Assembly (NCBI GenBank): GCA_016946835.1
Contig: JACVTC010000014.1
Span: 302,501-322,500, forward strand
Direction: 5' to 3'
From: Neocallimastix lanati (nom. inval.)
Taxonomy: Eukaryota; Neocallimastigomycota; Neocallimastigomycetes; Neocallimastigales; Neocallimastigaceae
DNA length: 20,000 bases
Shown here piece by piece: positions 1 through 10,209 of this stretch. The notes under the pieces are model-generated. The model saw only the letters and a program-made list of their open reading frames with translations. It was not told the DNA's origin and searched no databases. Numbering within the stretch: the stretch's first letter is position 1; the number at the start of each line of letters is the position of its first letter. The position numbers and the translations under genes are program-made.

Positions 1-358
1 AATTTGTTTATGAACAAATATGAAATTTTTTACCCAGTGTTTGCAAAATTTTTAACATAAAATTAATATAATTCTATAAATATTTCAATTAATTAATATT
101 TATTAATTTTTTTTTATTACCATCTCTAATGACAACTCTGATAGCTCTTGTATCAGGTTCAGCATTTGAAAATACATCTTTTAATCCTTCAGAAGCTATT
201 AAATAATAATTATATATGTATTTTTATTTATTTATTTATTTATTTATTTGTAAATTATTGAATATAAATACATATTTATCTTTATAAAATTAATTATATT
301 TTTTATTTATAATTATTAAATTAGTAAACATACGCGTAATCCCTGTTTGACTAGACAT
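1..358 (-). CDS. TWF1: Twinfilin, 5' exons only (partial, runs off left edge)
   Basis: Twinfilin is an ADF-homology actin-monomer-binding and barbed-end regulator in the cytosol. The first exon (358-334) reads MSSQTGIT and stops at a GTATGT donor (333-332) in phase 1. The second exon (195-121) follows an AG at 197-196 and reads SEGLKDVFSNAEPDTRA then IRVVIRDG, ending at a GTAATA donor in phase 1. The opening M-S-x-Q-T/S-G-I-T/x followed by S/T-E-x-L-K-x-x-F is the conserved start of twinfilin's first ADF-H domain. The join makes residue 9 a proline. The third exon would lie at or beyond positions 1-75. The only nearby acceptor (AG about 75-74) closes after three codons, so I cannot place it. 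About 34 residues are visible. The gene lies in the same orientation as, and 3' of, the NAA80-like gene. Confidence 0.72.
196..333 (-). other. Intron 1 of the twinfilin gene
   Basis: 138 nt with GTATGT donor and TTTAATAG acceptor on the minus strand, phase 1. It contains a TTTA tetranucleotide run (about 225-248 on the plus strand). Confidence 0.7.
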
Positions 359-1216
359 TTTTATTATTTAATAACTTTGATTTTTTATTTATATTATATT
401 ATATTATATTTTATATTTGTAATTTATTAACAGATATAAATAAAAATCAATAAATTTTTAATAATAAATAAAAAAAAATTAAATAAATATAAATTATTAT
501 TAATTATTAGTATCAATAATAAAAATACTATAGTAATAAATATTTGAATAAATTTTTTATAATTTATTTATTTATGTTTTTATTTTTATTTTTAAAATAT
601 TAAATTTCATTAAATTATAATAATAATATAAAAAGATTTGACAAAAATGTCTTTATGATTTTGTATTCAAAAAATTTATATCAACAATTCAATAATTCAA
701 ATTTTACTTTTAAATTATTTTAGAAATTTTGAATATATTTAATTCGTCTATTTTATTTTCTTTTATTTATTTTTTATTTTTATTAATTTTTTATTATTAT
801 TTAATTTTTATTTATTTATTATATAATATTTTTATAGTATAAACCTTATAATATACCCTTGAGTATTATATTTCAAAAGTTCAAAGTTTAAATAAAAGCA
901 TAAAAGAATTTACTGATTATTATATTTTTTTTTTACTATTTATTATAAAATTAATCATTCATATATATAAAATATATAAAAATTAAATTTAATTAAAAAA
1001 AATTATATATAATTTGAATATAAATGATCCATTTATATTATATAAAATTTAATATTTAATATTTAATATGTAATTTAATTAAAAAAATCTATTAAATAAT
1101 TTTTTAATTATATAAAAAAAAAAAATAATAATTGTTCTTTTTTATTATATAATTCATTCATTGATTAATTTTAATGGAATATCAATTATAATACTATATT
1201 CTTTATTTTTTTTTCT
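359..1216. other. Intergenic, twinfilin to NAA80-like gene
   Basis: Nearly pure A/T spacer between the 3' end of the NAA80-like gene and the 5' end of the twinfilin gene, both on the minus strand. It should therefore contain the terminator of one and the promoter of the other. I see no further exon, RNA gene or clear motif. The few C/G-containing stretches (around 630-720 and 840-900) do not hold an open frame bordered by splice sites. Confidence 0.6.
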
Positions 1217-1396
1217 TTATTGAATTTTTTTTTCCATCCAAATGGCATTAGAAAAATTAAAGGGTCTCGGCTTTAAGGTATTATTATAAGATAATTCAGT
1301 TTGGATTATATTATCTACTTCCTGAACATCTAATGAAATATTTTCATATATCTTTTAATTTAATAATATTAATATTCTTTTTATTATAAAAATGAT

Positions 1397-1448
<52 letters not shown>

Positions 1449-2468
1449 TTTTATAAATTTTATTTAAACCTTTTTCTCTATTTTTATCATGGGTATATTT
1501 TTACTTTCAATATAACCGTATTTTAAATAAAAGTTTTTAGCATGTTTTGTTTGGAGAAAGATCTGCTGAGCATTCATTCTAAATAAATAATTTTAATATA
1601 ATGAGCTTTAAATTATGCAATTGGAATAAATATCTAATATTAAGATTCATATATTTGTCGATTTATATATATTTTATATTAATTTTTTATATTAGAATTA
1701 CTTTTTAAGAATTTCTTCACCATATAAAAGAATAGACTTCCCTATGCCATATTTTCTAAATTCCTCATCAACGACCACTTTTATTTTAAAATTACATATA
1801 TACATTTACATTTACATTTATATAATTATAATAAATAAATAAATAAATTTAACAATAAATTCAACAATAAATTAATAATAGATTATAATTTTGTTTTTAC
1901 AAGAATCCATTATAACTTGTCTAATATTTAATTTTTTTGTTGAAAATACTGGCTTTGCTAATGTCCAACGACTATGCCCAATAATCCTAATATTTTGAAT
2001 ATTATTATTTCTATTATTATTATTAATGCCATTATTACCTTCATCAATATATGCTATAACTGAAAATGGTAAACTAAATGGTATCTGATTACTAGGTATT
2101 TCTTTAAAAACAAATTGAAAAGTAGAATTTTTGGAATTATTATTAATTGTTTGATTAAATGTTAACGAAATATCAGGATTTTGATTTTCAATATTCAATT
2201 CAGAATTAATATTAGAATATATTAATTCTAATAAATTCTGACTACTACCAATTAATTTTAAACGCTGAAGTAATGCTCCTGAATTAGTCAGTGGCCATTC
2301 TTTATTTACTAAATGAAATGCCTTAAATAATGCTTGACTTGGTGGTAATGGCGTGTCGTGTAATAAACAAATAGTGCATTTTTTGTTATTAATTATAGGT
2401 AGTAAATAATTACCTTCTTTTGATATATGATTTTTTGTTGATTCATTCTCTATATTATTTCTTGTCAT
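1217..2468 (-). CDS. NAA80: NAA80-like GNAT N-acetyltransferase (actin N-terminal acetyltransferase type), four exons
   Basis: Exons on the minus strand: 2468-1901, 1777-1702, 1578-1470 and 1351-1217, with introns in phases 1, 2 and 0. The model encodes 295 residues. The family transfers acetyl from acetyl-CoA to protein N-termini, and NAA80 acts on processed actin. Visible family features are VNKEWP near residues 54-59, the beta-strand GHSR (164-167), and the acetyl-CoA loop RKYGIG (197-202, fitting R/Q-x-x-G-x-G) within SLVVDEEFRKYGIG. Further on are NFYLKYGY (230-237), typical of GNAT motif B, and a terminal WMEKKIQ (289-295) that resembles the end of animal NAA80. Three of the four exons contribute GNAT motifs, and every junction restores the frame. 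The first exon has a non-conserved 50-residue N-terminus and an Asn-rich insert (about 144-158). The GNAT assignment is firm. The NAA80 subtype rests on remembered similarity at both ends. Confidence 0.78.
1352..1469 (-). other. Intron 3 of the NAA80-like gene
   Basis: 118 nt, donor GTTTAA (less usual) at 1469, acceptor AAAAG ending at 1352, phase 0. It contains a (TA)n run followed by a poly-A tract as read on the minus strand. Without splicing the frame stops one codon after exon 3. Confidence 0.62.
1579..1701 (-). other. Intron 2 of the NAA80-like gene
   Basis: 123 nt, donor GTAATT at 1701, acceptor TTTAG ending at 1579, phase 2. The join restores a lysine codon between GEEILK and MNAQQIF. 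Confidence 0.75.
1778..1900 (-). other. Intron 1 of the NAA80-like gene
   Basis: 123 nt, donor GTAAAA at 1900, acceptor AG at 1779-1778, phase 1. The join makes a TTG leucine codon, giving MDS-L-VVDEE. Confidence 0.75.
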
Positions 2469-3228
2469 TTATTTAATTTCTTTATAATAAATATAAATTA
2501 TTTTGATTTTCAAAATAACTTATTAATACTAAAAATTATTTAAATATTATAATAATTTTAATATTAAAAATGAAATTACAAAAAAAAGTTTTATAAATTT
2601 ATTAACTACTTTATAAATTAATTATATATACTATAAAATTAAACAACTTAAATTTTAAACTCTTTATTTAATATTATTTTATAAATATATTATTATGTAA
2701 AAATAGTGAATCAATATTTCAAATATTCAATGAATTAATAAATATTAATGTAATTTATTAAATAAAAATATTTATAAATTAAAAATTTCAATTACTATTT
2801 ATTATTTATTATTTATTATTTATTATTTATTATTTATTATTTATTATTTATTATTTATTATTTATTATTTATTATTTATTAATCAAAACTATTATTATCA
2901 AATACTAAAAAAGTAAAAAACATTAATTATTTATTAATAGGTTTATAGTTTATTTATATTGTGTATCATTTCTGTTAATTATAAATAAATTAAAAGATTT
3001 TTTTTTTTTTTTTTTTTTTTTTTATGAAGTTTTATTAAGTATATAATGATATATTTATTTATTTTTTAATTTTTTTTTTTTTTTTTTTCATAGTGATTAT
3101 TTTACTTTTTTTTTTTTTTTTTTATGCTATTAATATATTTATTTTTTAGTTTCTAATTTATTTTTATTTAAAATTAAAAATAATAAAAATGTAGTTAATA
3201 TTTTTAATGATTTTTTTTTTATTTCCGG
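2469..3228. other. Intergenic A/T DNA upstream of the NAA80-like gene
   Basis: No gene seen. It holds a heptanucleotide array (about 2797-2880) and several T runs (3000-3023, about 3069-3088 and 3109-3123). It should contain the NAA80-like promoter, but no specific motif is recognisable in this base composition. Confidence 0.55.
2797..2880. repeat. Heptanucleotide (ATTATTT)n array
   Basis: About twelve near-perfect head-to-tail copies of a 7-bp A/T unit, read directly from the sequence. Confidence 0.9.
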
Positions 3229-3348
3229 TGTGTCCTTGGCTTCAGTCCCCTTCAGGAACAGTGGGAATATTAAGGTAGTCACACTTTTCCATATAGGCAG
3301 ATATTGTCCCTTTTTAGACAGCCTTACTGAGTGGTCAGCGTTGACACA
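3229..3348. other. 120-bp GC-richer island with complementary ends (candidate structured RNA or short element)
   Basis: This island stands out sharply from the surrounding near-pure A/T DNA. It begins TGTGTC (3229-3234) and ends GACACA (3343-3348), so its ends are exact 6-bp inverted complements, with a possible G-U pair just outside. Possible inner stems include TCCC/GGGA around 3246-3270 and GGCA/TGTC around 3296-3309. A seven-T run follows at about 3362-3369 on the plus strand, which could serve as a Pol III stop. Open frames cross it on both strands (3230-3433 plus, 3360-3139 minus). Neither resembles a protein I know, and both decay into low-complexity A/T. It could be a small structured RNA, a short inverted-repeat element or a fossil exon. 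I compared it by eye with remembered tRNA, 5S, spliceosomal snRNA and SRP RNA sequences and saw no match. Confidence 0.4.
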
Positions 3349-6300
3349 TGATATATGCATAATTTTTTTAATTAAAAGACTATGCTTGTATGAACATAAT
3401 AATATAATATTTTTTATTCATATTTTTCATTAAAAATAAATAGATAATAAATAAATAAATAAATAAATAAATAATAAATAAAAAAATATAAATTTATTTA
3501 ATAATTATTATTAAATATACAAATATGTTACTACACATATTTGTTTTATATTAATATAGACCATTTTAATATAATTAGATATTATTTAATTTGTGTGATT
3601 AATTTTAATTTTATTCATTAAATATTTTCTATTTTTATAAAGATACAGTTTTAATATTGGTTTAATTTTAATATAAAAAAAAATAAGTTATTCAAAGTAT
3701 TTTAAATTACGAACACTAAACTTAATATATATAGAAAAAAAATAAAATAGATTATAGAAATATTTTTATAAACTCTACAATAAACTTTTTTTTTATACTA
3801 TTTCAATGAAAGTATATCTATAATATATTTTATAATATAATATTAAAGATAAAAAAAATTAGTATTTTAGCTGAAGAAATTTAAGGTTAAAGTAAATTAT
3901 ACAATTAGATATGATTTTATTTAATTTTATTAAAATAATATTATTAGAACATTCCATTTATTATTTATTATTACTACTTTCATATATTTAACTCCTATTA
4001 TTATTTCAAGCATTTTTTTTTATTATAAATTAATAATAAAATTCCATATTTAATTTTAAATATTAATAATTGTGAAAAATAAAAAAAAAAACTGTAACAA
4101 TTTTTATTATATAATTGGAATATTACTTTGATATTATAAATTAATATCATATTATTCATATTATCATAATAAAAAAAAATATTATTTAAATAAACAATAT
4201 TATTTTATTATAAATATAACTAAAAAAAATATTCTATATTATGAATAATATATAATTAATGATTTATTTTTATTGATTTATTTTTATTGACAATTTATAC
4301 TATTGTTTTAGCGTATCTCATTAATAACAACTTCATTTGGTGAAATTATATTTCTTTTATATTATATATATTACATATTAAAAATAATTATAATATTGCA
4401 TAATAATATGAGTCAAATAAATTAATGAATATGTATTTACTTTTTTTCTTTTTTTACTGTTCTATAATACGAAACATATTGTATTGTATATTTATATAAA
4501 TAGTATAATATAAATATGAATATTAAATTATTATTATATAGATTAACATTTTAAATAGAAAATTAATATCATAAAATTAATATATGACAGTAGTTTAGTT
4601 TAACTTAATTAGTAGAAAAAAATTAATGATTATAACAATCTTTATTTTTAAATAAAAAACTTCTTATAACTATTAATACAAATAGAAAATTTAAATAATT
4701 TTAATAAATTTTAAAATTAATTGTATTAATGAAGAAATTATTTATAATTTTTATTAAATTTTATAATTATTAATACAAATAAAGAAATTATTGATTATTT
4801 CTAATAAATTTTATAAATTATTATTACAATTAAAGAAATTTGAATATTTTTAATAAAAAACTTTAAATAATTATTAATACAAAAAAGGAAATTAATATAA
4901 TCTTCATCTTAAATAAAAACTTTATATATTTAATAAGTTAACTATTAATTATTATTATTTTTTATCTTTATTAATAAATAAAAATATAAAAATTTATATT
5001 ACTTCTTAGTTTATACATTTTTAATAAATATTTGTGTAATTTTTTAATTATTCATAATCAATAATTTAATTAATTTTATAAATTATTATTATTTTTATTT
5101 TAATAATATTTTAATAATTTTTTTAGTACTTTTCTTTTATATTTGATATAAAATGAAAATAAAAACTTTAATTATTAATAAATTATTTTATTAATAATTA
5201 CATAAAAATAAATTAATAAACTAATTAAAGTATCACTAGATTAATTATCATATGATTTGTACGTTAATCTAAAAATAACGTGACATAAAATAGGATTTAT
5301 GTAATATCATAAATTCTATAAAATATATACATAAAATTAATGTAAACATAAAATTTATAACATAAATTTTATATTATATAAATAATTTATATATTAGTTT
5401 TATTTAGTTTTATTTTATTTTAATTATTTTATTTTATTATATTTTTATTTATTTTTATATGCTTTAATTATAATTATTATAAATATTTTATTATTTATAT
5501 TAAACTTTTTATAATATTTAACTAAATAACTAATTATTATTTTAAAATAGTTTATAATTAAAGAATACTTTTTCTTTATATTTATTCTTTCCAATTGTTA
5601 ACAGCAACATTATTGCCATAATATATATTTATTTTTATAAAAGTAGTTTAATAATACTATGAACTTAAAGAATTTAATATTTAATTTAATAAATTATATT
5701 AATAAATAAAATAAATAAATTTATATAGCTTCACCCAAAAAGAGATAATTAGTTTATCATATATTGTATTTATATTGGAGGATATTCGTGTAACAATTTA
5801 ATTTTCCAGAGAAAGAAATTAAAAAAACTTTTTTCATTATTATTAATTCTTATATATATATATATTTTTTAATAAATAAAGTATTATAAAATTTCCATTA
5901 AAAAAAACCACAAAAATTAATATTAATTAAAATTAATTTATATCAAGTAGTTTATATATAAAACAATAGTTTTTCCTGATAAATTATTGGCTCTTATATT
6001 ACATACTAATATATAAATTATTAATAATATTATTATTTATATACATAAAAAATATATAATAATAATTATTAAAATTTTAAAATAAATTAAAAGTTTATTT
6101 AATATATATTTAATAAGATATTTTTTGAAACAACGAACTATTTAATATAAATAAAAATTTATAGTTTAGAATATATTTGTAATATATAATAATATATTAA
6201 ATTTTTAATAAGGGTATGTGTAATGAAATATTTAATATTTTATGTTTTAGTTTTTATATAGATATAAAACAATACTATCTAATAAAACAATGATTTAGTT

Positions 6301-6988
6301 TAAATAAGCTTTTAATTGCTTTTATTATATAAAAATATATATCAAATGTTTATTTAACATATTACAATATAATAATATATAGTACTTATAAAATTAATGG
6401 AGTTATATAATTCGTTTTGAAGTTCATTAATATATTAATTCAATACAATATAGTTTGTATTATGTAATTTTTAAATAGAATATAATTTAATATAAATATT
6501 AAATAATAATATATTTTATTTGTAATAAAATTATTAATAGATATGATAATAATAATTTTGAATTAAATATTTTTTAATTTTGTATGCTTTATAATTACTA
6601 ATAAAACTTTATTTAATAATAAAACATTCAATTAAATTTAAATTTATGAATTTTTTTTTTAAATAAAAAGAAAAGTTTTTCTTCTTTTTGGAAAACTTCT
6701 TTCAAGAATTTTTAAAATTTAATATTTTATTTTTTTATTTAGATAAAAAAAAAATAAAATAGTAAATTATTAAAATATATAAATAATAAAATAATAAAAA
6801 TAAAAATAAAGAAAAAAAAAATAAAAATTAATATATAAATTTTATTTTATTTATTTATTTTTTAATTCATTGCAAATAAAAATAAATAAATAAAATAATA
6901 ATTTGTCTTTAAAAAATATTTAATTTTATATTTAAAAAAATAATAAATTCAATATTTAATAATATATTTAAATAAATTCATCTTGAAG
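3349..6988. other. Long gene-poor A/T region
   Basis: No complete gene could be supported across 3.6 kb. It contains a degenerate tandem repeat at about 4610-4925. A few short stretches have more C/G and may be exon remnants: 4311-4345 on the minus strand (reads ISPNEVVINEIR then stop after an AG), 5585-5625 on the minus strand (reads YGNNVAVNNWKE then stop), and 5725-5815. None connects into a gene. Just upstream of the next gene a 7-bp inverted repeat (AAGTTTT/AAAACTT, about 6673-6699) could form a hairpin. Confidence 0.5.
4610..4925. repeat. Degenerate ~50-bp tandem repeat
   Basis: About six diverged copies share the order: ATTATTAATACAA-like, AAGAAATT, then AATAAATTTTATAA-like. The anchor AATAAA(T/A)TTT-like element recurs near 4650, 4704, 4754, 4804, 4853 and 4911, at 49-58 bp spacing. 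It is built only of A/T-rich words, so its boundaries are approximate. Confidence 0.6.
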
Positions 6989-9675
6989 ATGAAGTATTCA
7001 AAAATAATTTTATTATCTCTTGCTGCTTTATGCAGTGTCAACAGTATTCCTGTTGATATAGAAAAGAGAGTAAGTAAATTGAAATTAATTTAAAGGAATT
7101 ATAAAAAAAATAATATAAAAAAGTATTAAAATTTTACTATAAAAAATGAATTAATTATATAAATAATTAAATCATTTAAGTAAAGTGTTAATAATAAATA
7201 GTTGATCTCTGAAAAATTGTGTAAAGAAAAGTTATTAAAATGTTGTTAATAATTAAATATTAAATTTATACGATTGACAAAAAAAAAAAAGAAAAAAGAA
7301 AAAATATATGATTAAGTAATATTTTTATTAGAAATAATAATTGTTCTAAATAATTGAAGTAGTATATAAATTAGTAATATTACTTATATTAGTATATAAT
7401 TAAAATTAAGAAAAAGTAATTAATTAAAAATATTATATTATTTGGAAATTATATTGCGTTTATAAAAAAAATATATTAAAAAAAAAGTAAATTAGAAATA
7501 TTGGTTTATAGTAATAAAGCTTTTATTAATAATAGATATATTAAATTATTATTTTTATTAAAAAAAGTAAATTGAAAATATAATAAAATTTAATTGAAAT
7601 ATTATATAGTTTCAAAAAAAAAAAAAAAAAAAAAAAATAATTTAGAAATATTGGTTTATAATAATAAAGCTTTTATTAATAATAGATATATTAAATTATT
7701 ATTTTTATTAAAAAAGTAAATTGAAAATATAATAAAATTTAATTGAAATATTATATAGTTTCAAAAAAAAAAAACAAAAATAAATGTTCTTTTAAAAAAA
7801 AAAATAGATATTATAAAAAAAAAAGAATCAAAAGTAAATTAATGTAATAATATGTAATATATTTAAATAAAAAATTTATTAAAAATATATTAAATTTATA
7901 AATAGGAAACGTCTGTACAAGTTCCAGTTAAATCTTCAAAATTACCACCAACAATAAATATTACTACTAAAGCCCCACCAACTCTCACAAATAAATCTAC
8001 TAAGGCTCCACCACCAGAAACCACTGCTAAAGCTCCACCAACTGTTACTAAGAAATCTACAAAAGCTCCACCAAAAACTGATACTACAACTAAGGCTCCT
8101 CCAAAGACGATTCCAAAGTCAAGTACCAAGGCTCCACCTTCTACTCCAATAACCTCTAAGGCACCACCAACTGTTACTAAAAAATCTACAAAAGCTCCAC
8201 CACCAGAAACAACTGCTAAAGCTCCACCAACTGTTACTAAAAAATCTACAAAAGCTCCACCACCAGAAACAACTGCTAAAGCTCCACCAACTGTTACTAA
8301 GAAATCTACAAAAGCTCCACCACCAGAAACAACTGCTAAAGCTCCACCAACTGTAACTAAAAAGTCTACAAAAGCTCCACCAAAAACTGATACTACAACT
8401 AAAGCTCCACCAAAGACGATTCCGAAGTCAAGCACAAAGGCACCACCTTCTACTCCAATAACCTCTAAGGCTCCACCAACTATTACTAAAAAATCTACAA
8501 AGGCTCCACCACCAGAAACTACTGCTAAAGCTCCTCCAACTATTACTAATAAGTCAACTAAGAACCCTCCACCAACTATTACTACGAAGAACCCACCAGC
8601 AATTACAAATACTACTAAGAATCCCCCACCAACTATTACTACAAAGAACCCACCAGCTATAACTAATACTACTAAGAACCCACCTCCAGCTATTACTACG
8701 AAGAACCCACCAGCTATTACAAATACTACTAAGAACCCCCCACCAACTATTACTACAAAGAACCCACCAGCTATAACTAATACTACTAAGAACCCACCTC
8801 CAGCTATTACTACGAAGAACCCACCATCAATAACTAAAACTTCTAAGAACCCACCTCCAACTATAACTACAAAGAACCCTCCAGCTGTAAGTACTTCAAC
8901 TGTTGGAGCTTCTAAGACACTCCCAAAAAGTAGTACCACTCTTCCACCAAAGAGCACTACTAAGACTCTTCCAAAGAGTAGTACCGCTCTTCCACCAAAG
9001 AGCACTACTAAGACTCTTCCAAAGAGTAGTACCACTCTTCCACCAAAGAGCACTACTAAGACTCTTCCAAAGAGTAGTACCACTCTTCCACCAAAGAGCA
9101 CTACTAAGACTCTTCCAAAGAGTAGTACCACTCTTCCACCAAAGAGCACTACTAAGACTCTTCCAAAGAGTAGTACCACTCTTCCTCCAAAGAGCACTAC
9201 TAAGACTCTTCCAAAGAGTAGTACCACTCTTCCTCCAAAGAGCACTACTAAGACTCTTCCAAAGAGTAGAACCACTCTTCCACCAAAGAGCACTACTAAG
9301 ACTCTTCCAAAGAGTAGAACCACTCTTCCACCAAAGAGTACTACTAAGACTCTTCCAAAGAGTAGAACCACTCTTCCACCAAAGAGCACTACTAAGACTC
9401 TTCCAAAGAGTAGAACCACTCTTCCACCAAAGAGCACTACTAAGACTCTCCCAACTACCAGAGTAACTAGAACTACAAATGTCGCACCAAAACCAACTAT
9501 TCCAACAACACAAGATTACCTTACATGTGAAAAGAACGATTGGGATTGTAAGACAGAAAAATCCAATAGTTGTTACGGTGAATTACAAGCCTGTTGGTCT
9601 AAGCCATGGTCTCAAGAATTAGATAAAGAATGTAGACAGATTGAACAATATTGCTCGAAGATTTGGCAAAATTAG
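6989..9675 (+). CDS. Secreted Thr/Pro/Lys-rich tandem-repeat protein with C-terminal six-Cys module, two exons
   Basis: Exon 1 (6989-7069, 27 codons) reads MKYSKIILLSLAALCSVNS followed by IPVDIEKR. This is a classical signal peptide, followed after about seven residues by a KR pair suited to kexin-type processing. Exon 2 (7906-9675) starts ETSVQVPVKSS and runs in one frame to TAG, giving 616 residues in total. The body consists of three repeat blocks rich in Thr, Ser, Pro and Lys: KAPP-type (about 7960-8550), KNPP-type (about 8553-8886) and LPPKSTTK-type (8914-9450). These should form an extended, probably O-glycosylated stalk. The C-terminus (residues about 565-616) has six cysteines at 568, 575, 583, 590, 603 and 610, spaced C-x6-C-x7-C-x6-C-x12-C-x6-C, with Trp at 573, 591, 595 and 614. 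There is no hydrophobic tail, so a GPI anchor is unlikely. It is not a fungal dockerin or CFEM pattern. A cell-wall or extracellular adhesive or binding role is inference. Confidence 0.85.
7070..7905 (+). other. Intron of the secreted repeat-protein gene
   Basis: 836 nt with consensus GTAAGT donor and AATAG acceptor, phase 0. It is much longer than most introns here and contains an internal ~150-bp tandem duplication. Confidence 0.85.
7491..7776 (+). repeat. ~150-bp tandem duplication inside the intron
   Basis: Copy 1 (about 7491-7640) and copy 2 (about 7641-7776) are nearly identical, including an AAGCTTTTATTAATAATAG word. Each ends in GTTTC plus a poly-A run. They differ mainly in poly-A length and by a few substitutions, which suggests a recent duplication. 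Confidence 0.85.
8032..8649 (+). repeat. KAPP coding repeats with a 309-bp higher-order period
   Basis: A 60-bp unit encoding KAPPTVTKKSTKAPPPETTA is tandem at 8161-8220, 8221-8280 and 8281-8340. These lie inside a larger 309-bp repeat: the stretch starting at 8032 recurs at 8341, and the KAPPTVT start at 8161 recurs at 8470. The second higher-order copy grades into KNPP-type repeats. The period is a multiple of three, so the reading frame is preserved. Confidence 0.8.
8553..8886 (+). repeat. KNPP coding repeats, 57-bp unit
   Basis: A 19-residue unit of the form NPPAITNTTKNPPPTITTK is repeated with A/T, I/S and synonymous changes. It codes in the same frame as the flanking repeat blocks. Confidence 0.8.
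8914..9450 (+). repeat. 48-bp coding minisatellite (LPPKSTTKTLPKSSTT)
   Basis: Ten full 48-bp units start at 8941 and every 48 bp to 9373, with half-units on both sides. The unit encodes LPPKSTTKTLPKSSTT. The first unit ends SSTA, units 2-6 end SSTT and units 7-10 end SRTT (AGT to AGA). A CCT synonymous variant sits in adjacent units 6 and 7. The clustering of variants is what unequal exchange or slippage would leave. Confidence 0.93.
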
Positions 9676-10166
9676 ATTAGATAAAAACTAATAATATTGG
9701 AATCTTGGAATTTAACAATAAAAAGAAAAAAAATAAAATAAATTAAATAAATAAAGTAATTATAAAAGTATAATTAAAAACAAATAAAGATAAATAATAA
9801 AAAGAAATTAAAAAAATAATAATAATAATAATTAAAAATATTTTGTAAAATTAAATGAAAAAAAATTAACAATAGGAAAAACGAAATATTTTAGATTAGT
9901 AAATTAATATTAATAATAATAATAATAATAATATACTAATCAGAAGAAAAAAAAATAAAACAAAAAATTCGGAATTATAATATTATAATTATATAATATT
10001 ATTTTAAAATAAAATACATATTAATTTAATTGATTTAAATTGATATATAGTTAATTAAAAAAAATAAAAGAAAATAAAAAGAAAATAATAAAATAAAATA
10101 GGCATTTAGTTAATAGAAATAACAAAAAAAGCTATTTAATAATTTTATTTATATAAATAATTAAAA

Positions 10167-10209
<43 letters not shown>

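Noticed and set aside
7896-9513. Long frames antisense to, and in another frame of, the repeat block (Val/Gly-rich, Trp/Ser-rich, and Arg/Leu-rich)
   Set aside because: They exist only because repeat periods are multiples of three and stops are absent from the units. The plus-strand frame with signal peptide, intron and six-Cys end explains the region.
9517-9675. Fungal dockerin (CBM10-like) domain at the C-terminus of the repeat protein
   Set aside because: The Cys count is similar, but the dockerin landmarks (CC pair, acidic Asp/Gly segment, terminal WCG) are absent.
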